Source: Lethocerus indicus (lineage: Eukaryota; Arthropoda; Insecta; Hemiptera; Belostomatidae). Taken from it: a stretch of DNA of 64,000 bases. The number at the start of each line of letters is the position of its first letter. Position 1 is the stretch's first letter. Of this stretch, positions 27,013-40,769 are shown in pieces. The notes below the pieces were generated by a model, which made no database searches, was not told the DNA's origin, and saw only the letters and a program-made list of their open reading frames with translations. The position numbers and the translations under genes are program-made. The DNA is taken from assembly GCA_019843655.1 (NCBI GenBank), contig JACDQD010000005.1, forward strand, positions 11,807,575 through 11,871,574, written 5' to 3'.

Positions 27013-30000
27013 CTATTAATATTTTATAACTTGTTAGAACATAATAGAAGTGTAAATTTTACTCTTCTAAAACGTCCATAGGACGTTTGTTGATATTGCG
27101 ACGGAACGTGACATACCAGTTAGCATCTAAACCTTGATTTTAAAATAGTTGGCACTTTTGCCACTAATCAAAAATATTGCTCGTAAATTAAAACTAAGCT
27201 AATAATATAACTAATAAATAAAATCCAGATTTTCCATTCATATTCATATTTACCATTTTATTGCTACCTCAAACAAGAATAAAATATTGAAAAGTGTTTC
27301 GAAAAATCGTCAAAACCGGTTTATTAACAGATTTGGAGAGTGAAGAACGCAAGAATTGTGTATTATTGCAATATAAAGATAAATACATTTATTCTAAGGG
27401 GAGGCAAAATGACTACTGCGTGGAAATCCTTTAATAGTAAATAAAGAGGACGCGTTATTCTGTTTCACTCGCGCCATTTGAGTTTGGGCGAACGTTATTA
27501 GGAATGCGGCCTATAGCCGTCGAGCCGCGATTTATTTAGTGCCGACCCGTCAAAACCAGAACTCGGGGCAACTAAATATTTAATTTACCGTTCCTGTCTT
27601 GTCACACCGAAGAGAATATAAAAAGTGAGGAAGGGACCGTCGGGGGAAAAAAAGAAATCTGGAACGCTGCTCTGAAAAAGGCAATCGTCGAAGAGGTGTC
27701 GGGCGCGCCTCCGGCCGGGAGAAGTCGGCCGAAGAAGAAAATAATGCACGATGGCCCCGACCTCGGAATTCGAACCTCAGGGCCGGGGGGTTACCGCTAA
27801 ATATACAACAGGGCAGTCCTTCCCCGCCCCTCCCACCTCCTGTCCTGATTCCTCGAGTTTCTTTCAGGGGGGTAAAAAAAAAAATGAATGATTTCTCTCC
27901 GCGAATATTTCGGCGGATAAACACGGCACTGGAATCAACCGAACGGGGCAGTGTGTGACCCGGTCGTGCACTAGGCCGGATAATAGCCTGTAATAGCCAA
28001 CACATTATACAACAATTATGTCAATCTTGCACCTAGCCTTGCAATTCAATAGTTGGGATTTCTATAGTTTTTTCGAGTGTTCTGGAGTTACTTTAGGTAA
28101 ACACTTGATTTATTCAAATTTTCAAACGTGAGATGATTTACACGAGGGTTCCAGTGAATGAATGGACGAATAAAATAAATAAAAACGGACACCAAGTTTC
28201 GACAAGATTTCCCCCCGAGCGTTCTGTGAGGGCCGTACGGGTTGTCGGCGGGGTAGAAATTTGACGTTCGGAACTCAACCGACTTTAAGGCGCAATTTAA
28301 ACCCGTCCGGTGGCCCGTTGTGTAGGATGAGTATCTGGCCGGGGATGAGGTGGAGGATGAGGAAGAGGAGGAGGAGGAGGAGGGTGAGCGCGACCCGGTC
28401 CGACCGCATAATTGCCATTGTGGAGCGGTCCGTGTGGCGTGAGGGTGGTTGCTGTTGGTGGGGCGGCTCTAATTTGTAGGCTGTCGGTGTGGCTGTGGCC
28501 CCCCTATAAATCCGGCCCTTCTCGCCCGCCTCACTAAATCAACCCACCCACTATGCACGAGATTCGCCGCGCTCCACTTTCTACGAATTCTTATTTAACC
28601 GCGCGCTCTTTATTTGTCTTTTTTCCTTTTGCGGTTTTTTCCTTCTTCGCCGCGAGGGCGTATGAGGCCGACCGTTGACCTTTGGGCGCCACCAGGGAAT
28701 GCATCATCGCGATATGCATCGTGGCCGAGGGATAGAGAGCGTTAATTTAATAGCAGGAACCGAATTCGGAGCGAGAGGCGACACGATTTATACGGCCCGT
28801 ATCATCAAACTGAATTCTATAAATTAAAAGATAATTATTTATTTTAAATGCCCTTAATTTTGACTTACGGAGAAATATTTTAAAATATTTACTTTTGAAT
28901 TATTTACTTGTAAAAATAATTTGTTACTATGCATCGAACTTCCCTAAGGAAATGTCGAAAAGTAGTCTAAGGTTTATGGGAACAAATACATATTAATTTA
29001 TTGAGAATTAAAGATATATGTTTACAGTTGGTCGGAAATTAGTTTACTGACACGGATTGTGTTTTAAGGGCCGAAAAAGTCCACGAGAGCACTATGGAAT
29101 GCCCGCTATATAATTTGATTCCCAGAGCTATCAAGAGGAAGAAATTAGGAGTATTACGCTTTTAACGTATGGAATGAGACACCATTATCGCGATGGTCAC
29201 TCCGGTAAGGTGCGGAGATGTTTTACGAGGGCCCCGGGAATCTCCGGCTCGATTTACACTCCAGAAACATTCAGCGCCGATATATAATAGAGGGGCCCGG
29301 AGGGGTGGGGTTTAATATACGGCGATCTGCGATATGAAGATATTTTTTGCCGAGTATAATATTCGGTTGAAGAAGTTGATTTTACAGTAATACTGTATCA
29401 TTATGAGTAATGTACGAGCTCCGCCGGAGAAAGGTGCCCGGGCCGGTTTTACTCGGGTGTTAGCGGCGTCGTCGGGGCCTCCTTAACGCTAATTTCGTAC
29501 GAAGACAACGCATTTTCATTAAATCGCAGTCTCTTATATTCGTACCGGTAAACCGTCCGAAGTAGCTTCATCATGTACAGGGTGAAAACATATTTCTATA
29601 TAATAAATACATCTATTTTAATAAATCAACCTGTTGATTTGCGTAAACCTGTTCATATGTGACTGCCGTTTTATCAAGTATTGAGCTGATTTAGTCAAAA
29701 CCGGGACTCGATTTGATATCTCGAAATCACCATTAGAATTTTATTGTGAGCTTCTTGCTTTAATTATTTTCTTAATCGTACTGTGTTCGGTAATACTTCG
29801 AGAAATGCGTTTAAAATATTAAATTCATTAAATCACTCATTTGATAGTATATTATTAATATTCGAACGTTCTACCGCACTGTTGTACTAATTAGTTTTCC
29901 AAAATACAACTTATCATCCTCAGAAATAAATTACGTGTTAACAATCCGCCCTATCCGTACGTGAAAGGTACGTGAAGACTATTTTTGGGCACCCAAATAT

Positions 30001-33000
30001 TTTTTTTTTATCTAAAACTTTTTACTCCCTGCGACGATATTTAAATTTACTGTGCTCTTCCCCGGATGGATCAGAGTTGGCGAAACTCCCTAAGTCGGTT
30101 GAAGTGACCTAATGAAATATGTTGCGGTCGCGGTCGCCAGGGCTTATCTGGGCGGTGCCTAAAAGGTCGCTCCGACCGGCCTTAAGACAAACTGGCGCGC
30201 CGTCCTGCTCATTTGTCCTTTGGGCGGGGAGAACAATGGGGATATTTAGTGCAAGGGGACAAATTTGTGCCGACCGGGACCCGTGTAAAAGCCCCGAGGG
30301 AACCGACAAAAAAAGTGGCGGCCAACTTCGGAGATAAATTCAGCCGCTTCGGCCAGTTCCATTCTCTTTTTGTTCTCGATATTCCTTTTATTCGATTCGT
30401 CTCTTCTTTCCTCCAACTAGCGGGGCCCAATTCTGGAGCTAGGCCAACCCACTCTTAGGTACGGACTAAGTGATCTAAGTGGAATTATGGCGTCAAAAAT
30501 AACACCTGCTAAAATACCATTCACCATTATCGCAATGAGCTCATTCAGGAGTAAGTTAAGAGGAATATTTGAATTATCAAAAATAAATACGTAAATAAAC
30601 TAGTAGAGTATATTTCTTTTTATGAAGCGAGCTGAAGAACAATGAGATCAGTAGTGATCAATACGCATGTGTGTTTTTATGGTTTGGATCAACGGTTGCA
30701 CTACTGGGAAATGTTGAGGATGTCGTTAGGTAGTGGATTACCGTCATATATGCAACGTTAAAGAAAAATTCTCTCAACATCAGAAAAATTAATATCAACA
30801 TGGCATTTATAGGTGTTATAGGTATTTTTTGTATAAAATAATTTTACAACATAATGTCGCTCACTTTCGTGTTTAAGCTTCCGTTTTTATCCTCCAACTT
30901 ATTTTACAAACGCTGAATCATTTGATTTTCAATTCGGATTCAGTTAACAGAGAAAAACCGTCCGTTGTATCGTTGATGGGTGTGGCCGATTTATCTGATT
31001 CAGAGCCGGATGCGATGCACAAGATAGGGGATGGAGTGCAGTGAGAAGGGGGACTGGGCCGAAAGGTGGATGGCGAAGGAGGGAGGAAGAGGGAGGAGGG
31101 AGGGAAGGGCCAAAAACGAGGAGCAAAGCGAAAGGGGACAGATTGGTCGGGCGCTTACTTTTTCACGATGCCGGGATATCCATTACTACGCCCCCGGTCA
31201 TTCCTTTGGCTTATCTGCCCTTGTGACTACAGAGCCCCCGCAACTGAACCGAAAATCTTCGCGCCCATTTAAAATCCTCAGTGACCTTTCCCCCGGCCTC
31301 ATCCTCATCGTCGCCTGCTCCCTCCTCAATCAATGTGCAATACTACCTACTACCTTACAACGATTTAATGCGTGTTTATTATATATTAATGAGTTTAATA
31401 AATAAAGGCACAATTCATATTATGCGTGACTAAAAGAACAAAATAATTTCCTTACTTATTCATTTCCAGCAGAATCTGAAATAAATACATTAAGTGAATC
31501 CCATAGTGTCTGTAATGAATGCATTAATCAAATAGTTTAAGGACTTCAAAATAAAGAAACTGATTATGAGGAATAAGTTGGAAAGTAGGATTTTTAAAAT
31601 GAAAAAATGGTAGCCTAAACACGTTTCTGTGTAAGGCTAAGAGTTAGCATCAATAGTTATCTATTAAATTTAAAAATATAATTTAATTTTTTCATTCCTA
31701 TAATTCTGTAGCACGGTACGGAATGTCTCCGAAGGTGTCAACCTTACCACCGTCTGCGCCGCATAAATTCCTTGGGGCAATATTGTAATTTGTGTCCGAC
31801 CGAGTTTGTTTTTTATTTCTTATTATTTCCACGCACGGCTGTCCCCAAAATAATTCCTACCCAACGCCGAGTGCTCACGCCTATCCCCGGATTGACCAAA
31901 TTATAGCCGCGGTTTGAAACCGGGCGGTCGAAGTTTTTCTCTGCCGGTTCTCCCTCCGAAGGTCGTTCGACAGCCCGCAAAAGATTAGTTGCTCTCCCAC
32001 ATAACAAACCGCAGGGTCTGCCATTCTCAAACCGCATTCCATTTTATAGTGCACTCGGATGACGGCCGGACGCGGGTATTGCACATTACCGCGGTACACT
32101 TCTTGCAAAGTACGATGTTTGCACGACGTAGGCAATATCCGATTCGAATGGAAAAATGATTTCCACTTCTCTTTTCGGTAGGTCGCATATTTATATAAAA
32201 TGTATAGAGCAAGTCTGCAGAGTAAACAGTGAAATTATGTTTTCTGAAGTTCCGGGGGGGACTCCTCTGCTTTTCCTGTCAGTTCGATACTTGCACTCCA
32301 AATCATAGGCTTGCCAAAATTTATATTTTGCATTTAACAACTTGCACTCACTGTAATTTGAACCATTTTTTGAACCATTAGGATATTTTGTATTTCTAAA
32401 TTGTAACAGATTAGTTCGGTTTATCACGTTTTAATACATGTATGTATTATTGGTAATTGTCTAATAGAAACACAATAAATCATGATAGTGATAAAAAAAT
32501 ATAGAGTGTTTTACTAAAATCCTTGTGAAATAATAAGTACAACATTTTTCCCACCAACTCGACTTTGAATCTCATGCAATATTCAATAAAATCACGTCTC
32601 ATACTTATTGAATACAACCTGTTTCGTTTATGCAAATTTCGGGATGTGACATATGAAACCTGAGATGAGATCTTCTACGTTGCTAATTTGCATTTGAATG
32701 TCATTTAAGTGATGTTAACCTTGAAAATTCCGGGGTCTGCCGGTCCTTGGCGATGTCGAATTTGATACTATTCAGATTAGGTTCACCCACATGAAATCTG
32801 CTACATTTACTTTCTGATACATTAGAAATGGAGCTGAACTAAATAAAGGCGCTTACTACTTAGTAGTTCGCCCAATGTGGAAGTCGTGATCAATAAATCT
32901 GGACTCCTTTTAGCTTAGTCTTCGGGACGCCGATAAACAGGAAGAAGCGACATTCATCCTCAGGGGGATAAGGCGGGCAAAAACAAGGCCTCGCCAAACT

Positions 33001-36000
33001 GACTACAACAAATGAGACCCAGATCCGAAAAGGAGTTATATCTGACTCCATTAAATCGCGGGCTTGGGATAAAGTAGACCGATTTCGGCCGTGCCCGTCA
33101 GCACCCGGTTTAATATACTCTCATGGCGGTCCAGTAAACACTGTTGTCGTTCCACTAATCGACATAAATGCAGGCCGGTATTTCACTCCGGTATCGAGTT
33201 TATATTTCAGTGGTGTGTGGAGGATGCAACTTTTTAAGAACCCAGTATCATTCGATAAAGGCGTACAGTTTAAAAGAATAAGTTTGGAAGTAGTTTATTT
33301 TTATCCAAATTTTAATTAAATATTTCTTTTGTCATTTACTATTCGTTCTGTTTTGTAAATTTTAGTTTCGGTTACCACTCGCATATGATTTGCGTCTTTC
33401 GTTTGACAAAGAAAAGTCAAATGAATTAATTTTTCATTAATTATTTAATTATCATTAATAATCATTAAAAATGTAATTATTTAACCGTATTTTGTGGCCA
33501 TAATTCTTTGGAGGGAAACAATTTCATAAATCTATTATCAAACACATAGGAGTGGAATCCGACCATAATTCACGAAGTGAGTTACTGCGGCGGTTTTATT
33601 CTCCATGAAAACTGTTGTCCAGCTTCCATTCGTCCGAAGGGCAAGTTACCCAAACGAGTTGGGAGCGTGTCGCTTGCATTTCCCGGCTTATGCTGCGGCG
33701 GAGGGCGGGGGCCAGAAAGGGGAGGCGATAGCATCGGGGAAGAACCACTTTTGTACGGACTTGTGTGTGTGTGTGTGTGTTAAAGCGCGCGCGCGTCTCG
33801 TTGGAGAACACAAAGGGAAAGGAAAGAGATAGAAAGAGGGGGTGGGTTGAGGGAAAGGGGGAAAAATAAAGGAGTACAAAAGGAAGAACCGAGAAGCGAG
33901 GGAGTATGTGTAAAATATGGAAATAGTGCGACAATTTATAGGATGAATGTGGCCACAGCTCGGGGGCAACCATTTGTACACCGGCGGGTAGAACCCTGAA
34001 TTATTTTTATGTACAAGTGGTCCCCTTTTATAATGCAAATGCCCCGTTGGGGCCTTCTTTTTCCCTCTCCCACACCCATTTCCAACACGCCGCCGCAAGG
34101 ACACCTACTTTTCCGAGGCCCTCCACCACTCAGCCTTCCTCTTCTGGTCTTCTGGCTCCGAGAAAAGGTGCTACACATAAATTACAAATTATTGGTATAT
34201 TATACGGGGCCCCTCGCGCTCTTCGCCCCCGCTTCTAATAGGGCGGGACCCCCTCGGTTTTTCGTGTTTCTCTTTTACCTCCGTTATTTTTTCCCCATCT
34301 TCCTTTTTACATTTTCACTTTATTTATCTGACGTCCTTTGTACTCCGGGCCGGACGCCCGTCCGAGGTGAAAAATAAGCCTTTTTGCCTTACATTAACAA
34401 AATACACCAAACATTACAGACGAATATAGTCTACGTGACTTGTATGAGAGAGAGAGAGAGGGCTGTAATATATTTCTAAATGTCCAACAAGCATGAATTT
34501 TCTTAATCGGAAAAAAGCAGTTCTTGTCATGCTCTGCTATTAAAATTTGTCATTCGTAACAACAATCCATGTAGCATAACTTGATTAAAAAATATCGATG
34601 GTTTAAACAATAATAGAGAATATAAAATAAATTAAATCGAAAATTAATTTAGTAGGCCAACATGGGGTGTATAAATTGTTATTGAACCCTTATGGAATGT
34701 AATATTACACAAGCTATTGTCAAAAATTACACAGTGTATAGAAATTTATTAGTATTCACGGTATATTTCCAAATGTAACCTTTCTCGTGTTTACGTTTCT
34801 CGTTCGAAGGCGAGGCTCGAAAATTCTCCGATTTCGGGGGTATTCTGTGGTGAGAGGGGAGCGCGTCCTCGCTCGGACGAGACAAAAAAAAACGGGTCAG
34901 AAACTGTGAAAACCACCGGCGGCCGGGGGCCGATTATTGGGCGGGTGCTAGGAGTCGATTACAGTTTACAGAGGACCGGGGACCCGTGAAGAAAGGGGGC
35001 GAGGGACCACCAAGGAAGGCGAGGCCAGGAAGCAAACAGTAGGAAAAGGAGGGCTCGGATGAGCCGATGGGGTGTCAATTGAACAATATTGGCAGAGTGG
35101 AGCCTCACACGGGGGTTACACCTGAGCATACATCACGCCCGGTTACGGATAAACAAAATACCGGGCATCATCCCCACCCAACCGTCCACACCACTGATGC
35201 ATACCTGCAACGGCTAGTCCATCCACCTGACCGCAACTAGTTTGCCACCTCACCGGTGGAATGTATAACTCCTTGTTTATTTTTCACAAGAGGCAAATGA
35301 CAGTGAGTCAGTTGCGCATGCCACCAACTACATTAGTATTCCGTCATTAGTACCGATAGGAGGTATTCAATGTCACAATTCCGTCAGAACTACTTTAGCA
35401 TGCCTGCATGTTTATTTTTCACAATGAAAGCAGTGGCAACAGTCCACTGGCTATAAGCCGAGAATAATTTATTAAATGAGAAGGGTATTTATTATGAATA
35501 ACAGGAACAGGCGTTGTTATCTTAAAGCCGCAATTTGAAAAAAATTGGAAGACATAATTTCCATTTGATGGAAAAGTGTGGTCCAAAAAGAGAAAAATGA
35601 TGAAAATTAACTGTAGTAACTGTACGTATTGTAGTCGGTCTCGTAATGTAGCGTAGTGTAAAATAAAATTTGCAAATCAAGAGAAAAACTCTCGAAGGGC
35701 GAGGATCGCCAGGTCAGACTTTGAGGCGGCATCACAGGCCACGATCCGTGAATTTTATAGGCTGACAATCGTGATCTCCGTTCGCCTCTCACCCTAACCG
35801 TAACATCTCCAATAAAATTCAATCTCGACTCCGGGCCACTAAATCTTCCTCCTTCCAGATTGTTGGCCGGGCCAGAAGGAAATCGGCGACGGGTCAAAAT
35901 TACCCCTCTTGAAATTTTCGAATATTGAAAAATCGTCCGCCTTTCCCTCGGCAGCGCTAAAACCGAAATACGGCACCGTTATCGATACAATTCCGATAAT

Positions 36001-39000
36001 AGTTTCGAAACGAATCGTGTCCGGGAGTTTCGAATTCCCAATCGTTTGAATTGTTCCTGCCAGAACATTTCGGAAGCCAATTACTGGTAGTGTAGCAAAT
36101 TTCCTTATCGTTTTTATACAACCCGATTTTGCCGCGTTTCATGATTTGTAAAAATATCAGCTATAGCACACTAAATGGGGCACATACTCCCCTTCTTTTG
36201 TGTTGGGGGATTCTTAATCCCTTAACAGTCGAAAAATGTGTGTCTATTAGTGATATCTATAGTGCTAAACTGTACTAATCTACATATATATGCATTGTAT
36301 CTGGAATATTTTCAACAAAAACTTACACGAAAATTGACTAGCAATTACAACCCCTACAAATTACAAATTTAATTTGATTTGGTATTTGCCGTTTCTACTT
36401 TCTACGGCTTAGCCCACGTTCTTCATACAGTATGACCGATTTAACGAAATACAAAAGGTCGACTGGGTCCTGCTAGAAACTGTAAATTTCACTAAAATAA
36501 AACAACGAAGGGAATGAGGGAGCGTCCTCTCTCGCTCTCTCTCTCTTCTTTCTCTCTCTCTCCCTCACCTCTGAGTGAGATACCGCTACGGGATGAGAGC
36601 CGTGATTTCCTGGAGGGGTCGGTTGAGGATTAGAGGTACGTGCCAAATACAACGTGTTGAAGCGCATTATAGATAATGTGTCGGCCCGCCGAGTAAGACA
36701 CATAAACAGCCGTGTCCAACTGATAATAGCATCGTGAGACCCTCCTCCGCTCCGGCCACTCTCACCCTGGCACTTCACAAACCACCCGCCCTTCCACCGA
36801 CACCCCCACTCACTGAATTATCGTTATTAGTGCTATGATTATTATTAGTGGCGGGTCGACCGGCGGTGGGGCGAGCGGGGACCGATTGTGCCCGCCCTTA
36901 CGAAGTTCGGCCGCCGCCGACCAATACTACAGTTATGAATATCCTCACCTGTAAATAACTGGCCATACGCACGATATGGGTCAAAATCAGGATCGAAGTA
37001 GTATCTGAAAACTCACTTGTTCATATCTGTGTCAAGAGTTGAGACGACAATTGTGCCAATATGTACCCGAGCGTTGAGGCACAATATCCAATGATGAACA
37101 GCAAAAAAATGTTCTACTCCATAAGTGACAGAACCGCGGTACAGAAAATTCCAAAATTTTGAAATCGTGTTAGAATTGTGCTTGTGCATTCATAATAAAG
37201 TACACGTGCTTCACCGAGAATCTGAATGATCGACCACGGTATGCGCCGTGTTTTATTTAGCGGAAGCGAGCGTCGTAAACCGGGGCCGGACCTCTAATCC
37301 GGGCGGGCGGAGGCGTTAAGTGGACCGCCTCGGGAAGGATAGGGCCGGCTTGGAAATGAAGAATGCTTTTAGAATGGGTTCAGAAAAACAACAAAAGGAC
37401 CGCCGCTACGGTGAAGGATGCCCAGAGCCATGGTGCGGCGGGGGGGGGGAGACCCAGAACCGTTTAAAGATCGGGGCCCCCCAACCAGAAAAACGTTCTT
37501 GGAATACTTAAGCAGTCCATCTGTCATTCGCTTATCGCCCCCTCCACCGCCCCTCCATAGGCCCTCGCTCCATAAGAAATCGGAAAACCGGAAACCGCTC
37601 GGATCCGAACGGTTTCACCTCGGGATTCGGACCGACGTCGGTGTCTCCCGGTTGAAATTAGATTTGTGCTCCACGGTCGGAATATAAATTAACTTTCGCC
37701 CATATTTAAAAACGGGTTATGGGAAGAACAAAAAAGATCGCTTTAATACTCGCTTTTATACACCTTTCTTTGTGCCCGAATGTTCCGATGTGTCCGGAGA
37801 AATTCATCCATATTTCATTTGGTACGAATATGGTACTCTAATACAACAAAAAAGGCTCGCCCGTCTTCTGCAATTTGTCCACTTCCAGCGGGCCCGGTGT
37901 TAAAACGAGAACAAATTACCTTCGCGTCCAAATAGGCAATTGAATGAAAAGTGTGCCGGAGGCGATAGTCGAACACATGGCGTCCTCCGAAGAAACACCC
38001 CGAAAGAAAAATCGAAGGAGTACTTCATCCAGGATTCCCGAAATTAAGCCGCTGTTTCGAGAAATTAATATTAGAATATGATTGGCCCAGAACTGTTGGA
38101 ATTATGTGAGATAACTAATACCACCTATGTCATATTTGAATAAATAAGATTACAATTAATTATTATTAACGATTATGTCAGTGAGACTAGTATGTCTGGC
38201 ACCCCTACGTGCTTTATGAGTCGCATTCATCACTGTCTTCATGCTGTGATATCATACTACCTCTAGCACCGGAATAACTTAGCCGGGAAATCTACATAGC
38301 TCACGATAGAAAACATCCGCGAACATCGTTATAATGCGCACATCGTAACACAAACCTGCCTAAAGGTTTTCGGGCCACCGCCTCGAATTATTAGAGGAAT
38401 AAGAAATTTTCTCCGAACTGGTTTCTTCCCACGGATGCCGGGGACAGAACTCGGTCATCTGCCGCGAGGAAGGGCGGTGGAAAGGAAGCCGTCTCGGTCG
38501 GCGGGGCTGGCCCTAATGCGTTCGCAGTTAATCATTTTCAGCCGGGTAACAACCTGTCGCTGGGCGAGTTTTGAAAATAACATGGAGGCGGGCAATAATC
38601 GAGCCGCCCCGGCACCGTTCCTTTCCTTTCCGCTTCCTTTCTTCGGGTCGTCATTCTGCCGGCCGGGTCTGACTGAGTGACTCCTCGTCATCCGTCTTGT
38701 CCCGCCGCGGTATCGTCCCCGTCCCTATTCACCGCAGCCTCGTCGACGCCCGACCATTAGAGAGGGGGATCGGGACACCCGATCCGATTCTCACAGCGCC
38801 GTTTTAACCGGGCAAAAGTGGGATATAGTCGTGTCTCCCTTTTCGACCGGCCTCCATTAAACTTGCATCCGTTGACGGCTAGCGATGTCGGCCGGATTCC
38901 GCCAGTTTTTTCTCTCTTCCTCTCCCTTTTGAGTCGCGGCTTACAATTAGGCCTTGAAACGACTGAAACTAACTCATTTCTAATTTTTTTTGCCCGCCGC

Positions 39001-39787
39001 CTTTCACGGGAAATGTGAGAAACTGATTCGCCACTGAAAGAAACTGAACGGTAATGTTACTCGCATTATCTACTCATAGTACCCAGACTTGAAACGTAGG
39101 CCGCTCGTTCTCGCTACGTGAATGTATGAATAAATTCCGTTTGGTACGTAGTGTTGTTTTTAATTCCTAGGCAATTTCCGTCATTCTCGTTTCAATTCAC
39201 ATAGGACAAGTTGATCCTTAGTACAGAACTTTAACATCTATTTCAAAGAATGGGTCCAGTATGTGTTGATGAGCCATCATCGAACGAAAATAAAATGATT
39301 AATTATATACATTGATGTTTTTGAAATGTGTATTATCGGACGAGTGATGTTCGATTCGTATATAAGACTGTACTTTCGGAAAAACCGAGTTTAAAATAAT
39401 TTCATCACTCGCCTTTCTGTTTCTCCGAAACATACGCATGTCTCTGAGCAATTACGACACGCCGAACACGACCGCGTCCGCTAATATCATCGATTCGACG
39501 GAGATACCGGGATCTTGCATTTAACCGTGAAACCCACAAGTATTGGGCGTACACGAAGAAAGACGGGAGAAGATTGGGGCTCGGCGCTAAACAAAGAGTT
39601 GATTGGTTTTTTACCGGAGAACATCCCTGGAAGGCCACGATGCAATATGCGAGAGTGATTGTTGGGGAAGAGTCACACCGCCCGCAGAACGAAATCCATG
39701 ACTGATGGAACATTTGGAGCGGAAGCGGACGGATGGGAAGGCGGGGGGGGGCTCAAAATCGGCCGGTCGTGTGGACTCATAACCGGC
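27010..39787. other. non-coding stretch, no gene recognised
   Basis: No supported exon in 12.8 kb. It holds GC-rich blocks (about 27600-27850, 28200-28750, 30110-30330, 34840-35060, 37230-37680 and 38400-38900), purine-rich tracts (28345-28385, 31040-31140 and 33800-33905), a GT run at 33762, and a 16-bp direct repeat tgtttatttttcacaa at 35274 and 35409. The 141-codon minus frame at 27580-28005 and the frames around 33600-34380 reflect biased composition rather than a recognisable protein. Confidence 0.55.
33762..33780. repeat. (TG)n microsatellite with adjoining CG run
   Basis: A TG run of 19 bp, followed within a few bases by gcgcgcgcgcg. Confidence 0.9.
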
Positions 39788-39819
39788 TCGTGATAGTTCG
39801 AAGACGTTAATTACCAATT
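39788..39819 (+). repeat. 32-bp direct repeat, copy A
   Basis: It begins tcgtgatagttcgaagacgt and matches 40738-40769 at 31 of 32 positions. The single difference is C here, G in copy B, at the 27th base. The copies are in the same orientation, 950 bp apart, and similarity stops abruptly on both sides. Confidence 0.85.
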
Positions 39820-40700
39820 GACCGGTGGAAAGATGCGCACAGTCAAGGTGTTCATTTGACATTATACCCAATGGGGGGGCCGGCATAAGCAATAAGCCCA
39901 AACTTAAAACTCCTGCATCATTTTTCCATAACTGATCGGTGTAATATCTGTCAGATGTAGAGGTGTAGGCCTGAGATTGGCTAACAAATATTAAAGGACG
40001 CTAAGTACAGTCACGAAACGAAGGAGGCGAATTTTTAATGTTTAAATTCTGATAAACGTCTCGCGTAAGAAATTATTATTTCATCACCAAGATCGTAAAG
40101 ATTTCATCTTCGATATTTTGGAGCCTTTACACAACTCGGTGATTAGACATAAATATAAATTAAATATGCAAAACCTTGTGTCTTGTGTTACTCTGACTTC
40201 ACTCGCCTATTTCTTTTGCTATGGGCCATTTGTAATAGCATTTACCCTCACTATATTACTTTCAAAATTTCAATAAGTACGTATAATGTTAATAGTTAAT
40301 AATATCAACAGATTATATTCACCATGCCATGTGATATGAGGGGTTATTTAAAACAAATCTATAGCACGAAAGTCTTAAACCAACAAGTGAAACCTAATAT
40401 TATATACACTACACTATGATAAATGAAAAATGAGGAAAATAATGTTTCACATTAAATTCATAATATCGTACATGCTAAATTAGCGGCTTAGTATGTTAGA
40501 ATGGCAATAGCATGGCATTTAAAACTACTTGATTCGACTGCTTGATAAGCTGGCAGCGATTGCTTTGAGACGTGGGTGTTGCAACCGATATGGATTAATG
40601 GTGGTTGCAGTTGTTGCGTTCGAACGTTTCCGCTCTGTCAATATCCCATATTCCGACCGACACCTAACCAAATAATGGAAGGAATCGTGCACCCGATTGC

Positions 40701-40727
40701 ACTTCTAGATTGTGAGACTTCTAGATT
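40701..40727 (+). repeat. 16-bp tandem duplication
   Basis: acttctagattgtgag is followed directly by acttctagatt, so the unit starts twice with a 16-bp period. It lies 10 bp from copy B of the 32-bp direct repeat. Confidence 0.7.
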
Positions 40728-40737
40728 CATATCCCGT

Positions 40738-40769
40738 TCGTGATAGTTCGAAGACGTTAATTAGCAATT
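40738..40769 (+). repeat. 32-bp direct repeat, copy B
   Basis: Matches 39788-39819 with one mismatch. It follows a small tandem duplication at 40701-40727. Confidence 0.85.

Noticed and set aside
27760..27790. ggttcgaattcc on the minus strand, like a tRNA B box
   Set aside because: The bases around it cannot form the five-pair T stem, and no acceptor stem or A box is found at the right distance.
27580..28005. 141-codon minus-strand open frame
   Set aside because: Low-complexity Arg/Ser/Phe-rich translation of a GC-rich block, with no splice context and no family resemblance.
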